A stretch of DNA of 55,152 nucleotides from Mediterranea sp. (in: CFB group bacteria). GTDB lineage: Bacteria; Bacteroidota; Bacteroidia; Bacteroidales; Bacteroidaceae. Within the stretch, counting starts at the first letter, position 1, and every line of letters begins with the position of its first letter. Where the stretch lies: assembly GCA_031287715.1 (NCBI GenBank), contig JAITSN010000104.1:1-55152 (forward strand), in the 5' to 3' direction. Shown piece by piece: positions 51,513 to 55,152 of this stretch. The notes under the pieces were generated by a model. That model made no database searches, was not told the origin of the DNA, and was given only the letters and a program-made list of their open reading frames with translations. The translations under genes and the position numbers were made by a program.

Positions 51513-52730
51513 ATGAGTAAGTTATTTTACGGGTTTTTCTTTTACGGAATACTTTCGGGGGGCGTAACACAGCTGGCGGCCCAACAGATGGACGACAAAC
51601 AGCCCTGGTCTGTCCGTATGGTCGAATCCGAAATGATTCGATGCCCCGAATCCTGGCAGCTGGACTTTCAGTCCCAATTGAAGTGGGATTACTGCCATGG
51701 CCTTGAACTGCAGGCCATGCTGGATGTGTACGATACGTACGGCGGAGAGCATATCGCCGGCTACGCTGTGGCTTACGCCGATACGATGGTTCGGGATGAC
51801 GGCAGCATTTTGACCTATAAGCCGGACGAGTATAATATCGACCGCTTGAATCCGGGCAAGTATCTGTTTAGGATCTACGACCGGACGAAAGACCTGAAGT
51901 ATAAAAAGGCCATCGATCTGCTGAGAAGCCAACTCGATACGCATCCCCGTAACGACGACGGCGGGTTCTGGCACAAGAAGATATACCCAAACCAGATGTG
52001 GCTGGATGGCGTTTATATGGGTTCGCCTTTTTATGCGGAATACGCCTTTCGCAACTCCCGTCCGCAAGACTATGCCGATGTTGTGAAGCAATTTTTGCTG
52101 GCAGCCAAGCATACGTACGATCCCCGAACCGGACTGTACCGCCATGCCGCCGATGTCAGCCGCAAAGAACGCTGGGCCGATCCGGTTACAGGACAGTCGG
52201 CGCATAGCTGGGGGCGTGCAATGGGATGGTACACCATGGCCATCGTCGATGCACTCGATTTCATTCCTAAGCATGAGGCGGGGCGCGACTCCATACTGGT
52301 TATCCTGAATCATATAGCCGGACAGCTGACAAGGATCCAGGACGGAAAAACCGGATTGTGGTACCAGGTACTTGATAGAAGCGGAGACAAAGGGAACTAC
52401 CTCGAGTCTTCCTGCTCGGCCATGTTTGTATATGCCCTTTTCAAGGCGGTACGCATGGAATACATTGATAGATCGTACTTGGATGTAGCGATCAAAGGAT
52501 ACAAAGGTCTTTTGGACAACCTGATCGAAGTAGACAAGAACGGCGTGGTCTCCATCACAAACGGTTGCGCCGTGGCGGGATTAGGCGGCAAAAACTACCG
52601 TTCGGGCACGTATGAATATTATTTGAGCGAGCCTGTCCGCAGCAACGACCCCAAGGCCGTCGGCCCTTTTATCATGGCCAGCTTGGAATGGGAGCGCCTT
52701 CAACGTTTTGGATATAAACCGATTAAATAA
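51513..52730 (+). CDS. GH105 unsaturated rhamnogalacturonyl/glucuronyl hydrolase
   Basis: A 405-residue alpha/alpha-toroid hydrolase that removes the 4,5-unsaturated uronic acid left by pectate or rhamnogalacturonan lyases. A hydrophobic N-terminus ending in QLAAQQ is a signal peptide, so the enzyme is probably periplasmic. Family blocks are WDYCHGLELQAMLDVYD, NQMWLDGVYMGSPFYAEYA with catalytic Asp165, and SAHSWGRAMGWYTMAIVD, then SSCSAMFVYALFKAVR. It is followed after 8 bp by the CE8 gene and lies divergent from the hexuronate-type carrier, forming a pectin degradation cluster. Confidence 0.95.
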   Translation: MSKLFYGFFFYGILSGGVTQLAAQQMDDKQPWSVRMVESEMIRCPESWQLDFQSQLKWDYCHGLELQAMLDVYDTYGGEHIAGYAVAYADTMVRDDGSILTYKPDEYNIDRLNPGKYLFRIYDRTKDLKYKKAIDLLRSQLDTHPRNDDGGFWHKKIYPNQMWLDGVYMGSPFYAEYAFRNSRPQDYADVVKQFLLAAKHTYDPRTGLYRHAADVSRKERWADPVTGQSAHSWGRAMGWYTMAIVDALDFIPKHEAGRDSILVILNHIAGQLTRIQDGKTGLWYQVLDRSGDKGNYLESSCSAMFVYALFKAVRMEYIDRSYLDVAIKGYKGLLDNLIEVDKNGVVSITNGCAVAGLGGKNYRSGTYEYYLSEPVRSNDPKAVGPFIMASLEWERLQRFGYKPIK

Positions 52731-52738
52731 ATAAAGAA

Positions 52739-53680
52739 ATGAAACGAATTATTGGAATTTTATTTTTTGCCATGGCTTGTTCTCTTGCCGCACAGGCGCA
52801 GGAACAGGTAGATACCATCGTTGTAGCCCGTGACGGTACGGGCAAGTACCGCACGATACAGGAAGCCGTCGAAAGCGTCCGGGCATTCATGCACTATACG
52901 GTCACCATATATATAAAGGAAGGCCTGTATAAAGAAAAACTCGTAATACCCTCCTGGGTAAAGAACGTACTCTTTGTTGGGGAGCGTGCAGAAGGGGTGA
53001 TCATCACCTGGGACGACCATGCAAACATCAACAGGATGGGAACCTTCCGTACCTATACCGTTAAGGTAGAAGGAAGTGAGATCACATTCAAGAACCTGAC
53101 CATCGAAAATAACGCCGCCATGTTGGGACAAGCCGTGGCCCTGCATACCGAGGGCGACAAGCTGACGTTTACCGGCTGCCGCTTCCTGGGCAATCAGGAT
53201 ACCGTATACACCGGCGCTGAAGGAACGCGCCTGTTGTTTACCGATTGCTATATCGAAGGGACAACCGACTTTATATTCGGGCCGGCGACCGCGCTTTTTG
53301 AAAACTGCATCATCCACAGCAAGCGCAATTCATACATCACGGCGGCATCAACCCCCGCAGACGTGGAATTTGGTTACGTATTCAAAAATTGCAAGCTAAC
53401 CGCCGCCCCGGGCATAGATAAAGTCCATTTGGGCCGTCCCTGGCGCCCATACGGCGCAGCCGCCTTCCTGAATTGTGAAATGGGCAACCACATCCTCCCC
53501 GCCGGCTGGCATAACTGGGGAAAGGTGGAGAATGAACAAACAGCCCGTTATTCCGAATACGCCTGCGAAGGCCCCGGCGCCAACCTTTCGGGAAGAGTCA
53601 AATGGAGCAAGCAACTAACCGATGAAGAAGCGCACATGTATACTACCGGGAATATCTTTAAAAAATGTACCGGCTGGTAG
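52739..53680 (+). CDS. CE8 pectin methylesterase
   Basis: A 313-residue secreted esterase that removes methyl groups from homogalacturonan. The signal peptide ends SLAAQAQ. The beta-helix carries the full CE8 set: YRTIQEAVESV, GQAVALHTEGDK (conserved Gln), FLGNQDTVY with D154, EGTTDFIFGPA with nucleophile D177, and VHLGRPWRPYGAA with R233. The ending KWSKQLTDEEAHMYTTGNIF is typical. Co-transcribed with GH105. It would make pectin accessible to the GH28 and lyase enzymes. Confidence 0.97.
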   Translation: MKRIIGILFFAMACSLAAQAQEQVDTIVVARDGTGKYRTIQEAVESVRAFMHYTVTIYIKEGLYKEKLVIPSWVKNVLFVGERAEGVIITWDDHANINRMGTFRTYTVKVEGSEITFKNLTIENNAAMLGQAVALHTEGDKLTFTGCRFLGNQDTVYTGAEGTRLLFTDCYIEGTTDFIFGPATALFENCIIHSKRNSYITAASTPADVEFGYVFKNCKLTAAPGIDKVHLGRPWRPYGAAAFLNCEMGNHILPAGWHNWGKVENEQTARYSEYACEGPGANLSGRVKWSKQLTDEEAHMYTTGNIFKKCTGW

Positions 53681-53702
53681 TAAACCTCATCATTTACCAT
53701 TC

Positions 53703-53880
53703 TTCGACAGTCGTCGAAATGGCTTCCCTGCCGCGGACGGGTCTTCGACAGCCGTCGAAGCCTCACTCAAGCCGTGAGTGGCATTTATACATCCGTCGAA
53801 GCCTTATTTAGAGTGTATTTCCTTCCCCCTCTCCTTTGGAGAGGGCTGGGGTGAGGCTGCAGGGTCGGGGTGAGGCTACG
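53703..53880. repeat. Serial hairpins after CE8 and a CCCTCTCC-type element
   Basis: Three consecutive hairpins: TTCGAC-AGTC-GTCGAA (53703-53718), CTTCGAC-AGCC-GTCGAAG (53743-53760) and CACTCA-AGCCG-TGAGTG (53764-53780). A further CCCTCTCC-TTT-GGAGAGGG hairpin (53827-53845) belongs to the family at 49714-49766. The interval separates the plus-strand CE8 gene from the minus-strand FISUMP gene and likely terminates both. No gene seen. Confidence 0.7.
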
Positions 53881-53904
53881 CCCAATGCGGCCCTGCGGGC
53901 CTGG

Positions 53905-55152
53905 CTATTCTTGAGAACAACGCACCGAGAGCCCGCTCGCCCGGTGGGCGTTGTTGAACACGTAGACGGTGCCGCTGTCGAAGAGCAGGAGCGAGGTGCC
54001 GCTGGCGCTACTGTACGGCGATGCACTCCAGTAGTACCCGCCGGTGCCTACGCGGTAGAGACTCCCACTGCTGTTGCTGCGGTTCCCGGCGGCGGGGTAT
54101 ACAGCGTTAGTGCCCCAATTGTAACCATTAGCGAATGTTCCACCGTTGTCCTTCGTGAATCCGTACCAGGGGCTGGTATCAGCAGACATGCCGGAGTTGA
54201 CAGGAACACGCCAACCGGCAGGGCAAGGATCGTAAATCGTCTTTATACCACCATTAGCGTCATGACCCCACAAGGTATTATCACGGGAAGCATAATGCCA
54301 ATCATATTCCGAAGCGGAGCTTGCAATATAGAATACACCTGGATTCTTAATAGTATTCGTAACAGTACCAAGAGTAGCATCTGTAGTGACTTTTGACCAG
54401 GAGCCAGTAGTGGGGGTGCCATCAGTAGTGGGGAAAGGATCCTTCCGGCCCCATTGGTAGAATAAACCAGTGCCGGCAGCAGTAGCGCCCAAATTACGAT
54501 CCATAAAGATAAATTCATACTGCTTGGAGCTATACGTGTACGTATTGGTATAAGTTTCGGCACCCGTATAATCAGTCACCCAAATATGATAAGACCAGAC
54601 TGTTTCTCCATTATCCGATCGGCAGATCTTCACCACGGCATTGCCGGAAGTGGAAGTGGTTTTCACTGTCACTTCAGCCGTATTGCCGGAACCGAGAACA
54701 GTAGGCGTATCGCTGATAACAGCAGCATCAGCCCAAACTATAGCGGCGTCGAATGTACCGGTATACTCACCGCCTGTGTGCAATGTGGTGGTAAAGGCTT
54801 TTTTTTCATATGTATAAGCGCGAGACACAGGGAATGTAAACTCGGTGTCCGGAGCAACGATATAACAGTTGGTCATACCGTCGAAAGTTGGCCAGCTCAG
54901 CGTAAACGTAAACGAATAAGCCTTGCCCGTCTCGAACGTAACCGTACTGGGCAGCTCGTAGGTCTTTTCATCACCGTCCTTGGTGGTGAAGGTGAACGTC
55001 CGGACGGCAAACTTGTTCTTGCCTTCGTGAGGGGCGATGATCGCCTCCACCGTAGCTATGGTTTCGGAGCTGGAGAGAGTACACGCCTTAACCGTAACGG
55101 AATCCGTGCCAACAGTAATGCTGTTGGATTGCTCCTGGGAGAAGTTATTCAG
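53905..55152 (-). CDS. FISUMP-domain, fimbrillin-like surface protein (cut by window edge)
   Basis: At least 415 residues; the frame stays open to the last base, so the N-terminus lies outside the window. Residues in the visible N-terminal part look like the fimbrillin/Mfa-like beta-domain (TYELPSTVTFETGKAYSFTF). The C-terminal half is a Fibrobacter-type major paralogous (FISUMP) domain: FIFMDRNLGATAAGTGLFYQ, WGRKDPFP, IYDPCPAGWRVPVNSGM and YYWSASPYSSASGTSLLL, ending RASGLSVRCSQE. The domain has a C-type-lectin or formylglycine-enzyme-like appearance and is common on Bacteroidetes surface proteins. Function unknown; probably surface adhesion. Base composition near the 3' end is GC-rich relative to the neighbouring intergenic DNA. 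Confidence 0.85.
   Translation of the reverse strand: MNNFSQEQSNSITVGTDSVTVKACTLSSSETIATVEAIIAPHEGKNKFAVRTFTFTTKDGDEKTYELPSTVTFETGKAYSFTFTLSWPTFDGMTNCYIVAPDTEFTFPVSRAYTYEKKAFTTTLHTGGEYTGTFDAAIVWADAAVISDTPTVLGSGNTAEVTVKTTSTSGNAVVKICRSDNGETVWSYHIWVTDYTGAETYTNTYTYSSKQYEFIFMDRNLGATAAGTGLFYQWGRKDPFPTTDGTPTTGSWSKVTTDATLGTVTNTIKNPGVFYIASSASEYDWHYASRDNTLWGHDANGGIKTIYDPCPAGWRVPVNSGMSADTSPWYGFTKDNGGTFANGYNWGTNAVYPAAGNRSNSSGSLYRVGTGGYYWSASPYSSASGTSLLLFDSGTVYVFNNAHRASGLSVRCSQE

Noticed and set aside
53905..55152. Diversity-generating retroelement target
   Set aside because: No reverse transcriptase or template repeat is visible in the window, so only a weak lead is recorded.
1..55152. tRNA, rRNA, insertion sequences, phage genes or replication origins
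   Set aside because: None was recognised on reading both strands; no transposase, integrase or structural RNA motif could be supported.

Overview
The window comes from the chromosome of a Bacteroidales bacterium, most likely a gut Bacteroides/Parabacteroides/Tannerella-type organism. The evidence is three SusC/SusD-type loci or fragments, lipoproteins with Bacteroidetes-style signal peptides, Bacteroidetes -7 promoter boxes (TAnnTTTG), Bacteroidales-restricted families (DUF4292, DUF6261-like, FISUMP) and moderate GC. The genus cannot be fixed from the sequence alone. No rRNA, tRNA, transposase, integrase or CRISPR array was seen.

Layout. (1) 1-6007: the end of a pectin-type utilisation locus, with a SusC C-terminus (cut by the window edge), a SusD and a GH43-GH28 fusion enzyme. 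(2) 6131-8491: housekeeping pepT and gcvT, each followed by or preceded by a strong terminator. (3) 8571-12600: an accessory region with 42-bp tandem repeats, an acyltransferase-3 and a GNAT gene, a DUF6261-like gene, and two adjacent tandem-repeat arrays (41-bp and 42-bp). (4) 12610-19124: a three-gene glycan operon (GH89, GH35 and an unassigned alpha/alpha-toroid-like enzyme). (5) 19495-28159: a starch-type locus (SusC, SusD, SusE/F-like, GH13 amylase). (6) 28163-37109: comF, a rubredoxin too short for usual ORF lists, a NUDIX hydrolase, a large TPR protein with an outer-membrane barrel, and topA. (7) 37110-39632: a second accessory island with a truncated clostripain-like gene translationally coupled to a second DUF6261-like gene, behind which lies a second 41-bp tandem array. 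(8) 39633-49707: tightly packed housekeeping genes, namely a MetH reactivation domain, pyrC and a GT2 on one strand, an M20 deacylase, then an EnvC-like/DUF4292/TPR/dut operon divergent from dgt. (9) 49781-53680: a hexuronate-type MFS transporter, GH105 and CE8 pectin methylesterase, again pectin catabolism. (10) 53905-end: a FISUMP/fimbrillin-like surface protein cut by the right edge.

Functionally the two ends of the window address pectin: import by SusCD, GH43/GH28 and CE8 depolymerisation, GH105 removal of unsaturated uronic acid, and uronate uptake by the MFS carrier. The centre addresses starch and a GlcNAc/galactose-bearing glycan.

The most unusual signal is a recurring architecture. 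Two paralogous DUF6261-like genes (10740-11579 and 37879-38694, both minus strand) each have, about 200-230 bp upstream of the start codon, an array of 41-bp tandem repeats made of hairpin-forming units. The two arrays are unrelated in sequence but share period, position and hairpin character. In the first array the stem arms covary between copies. No function is established for this pairing, and it is the best candidate here for an undescribed system.
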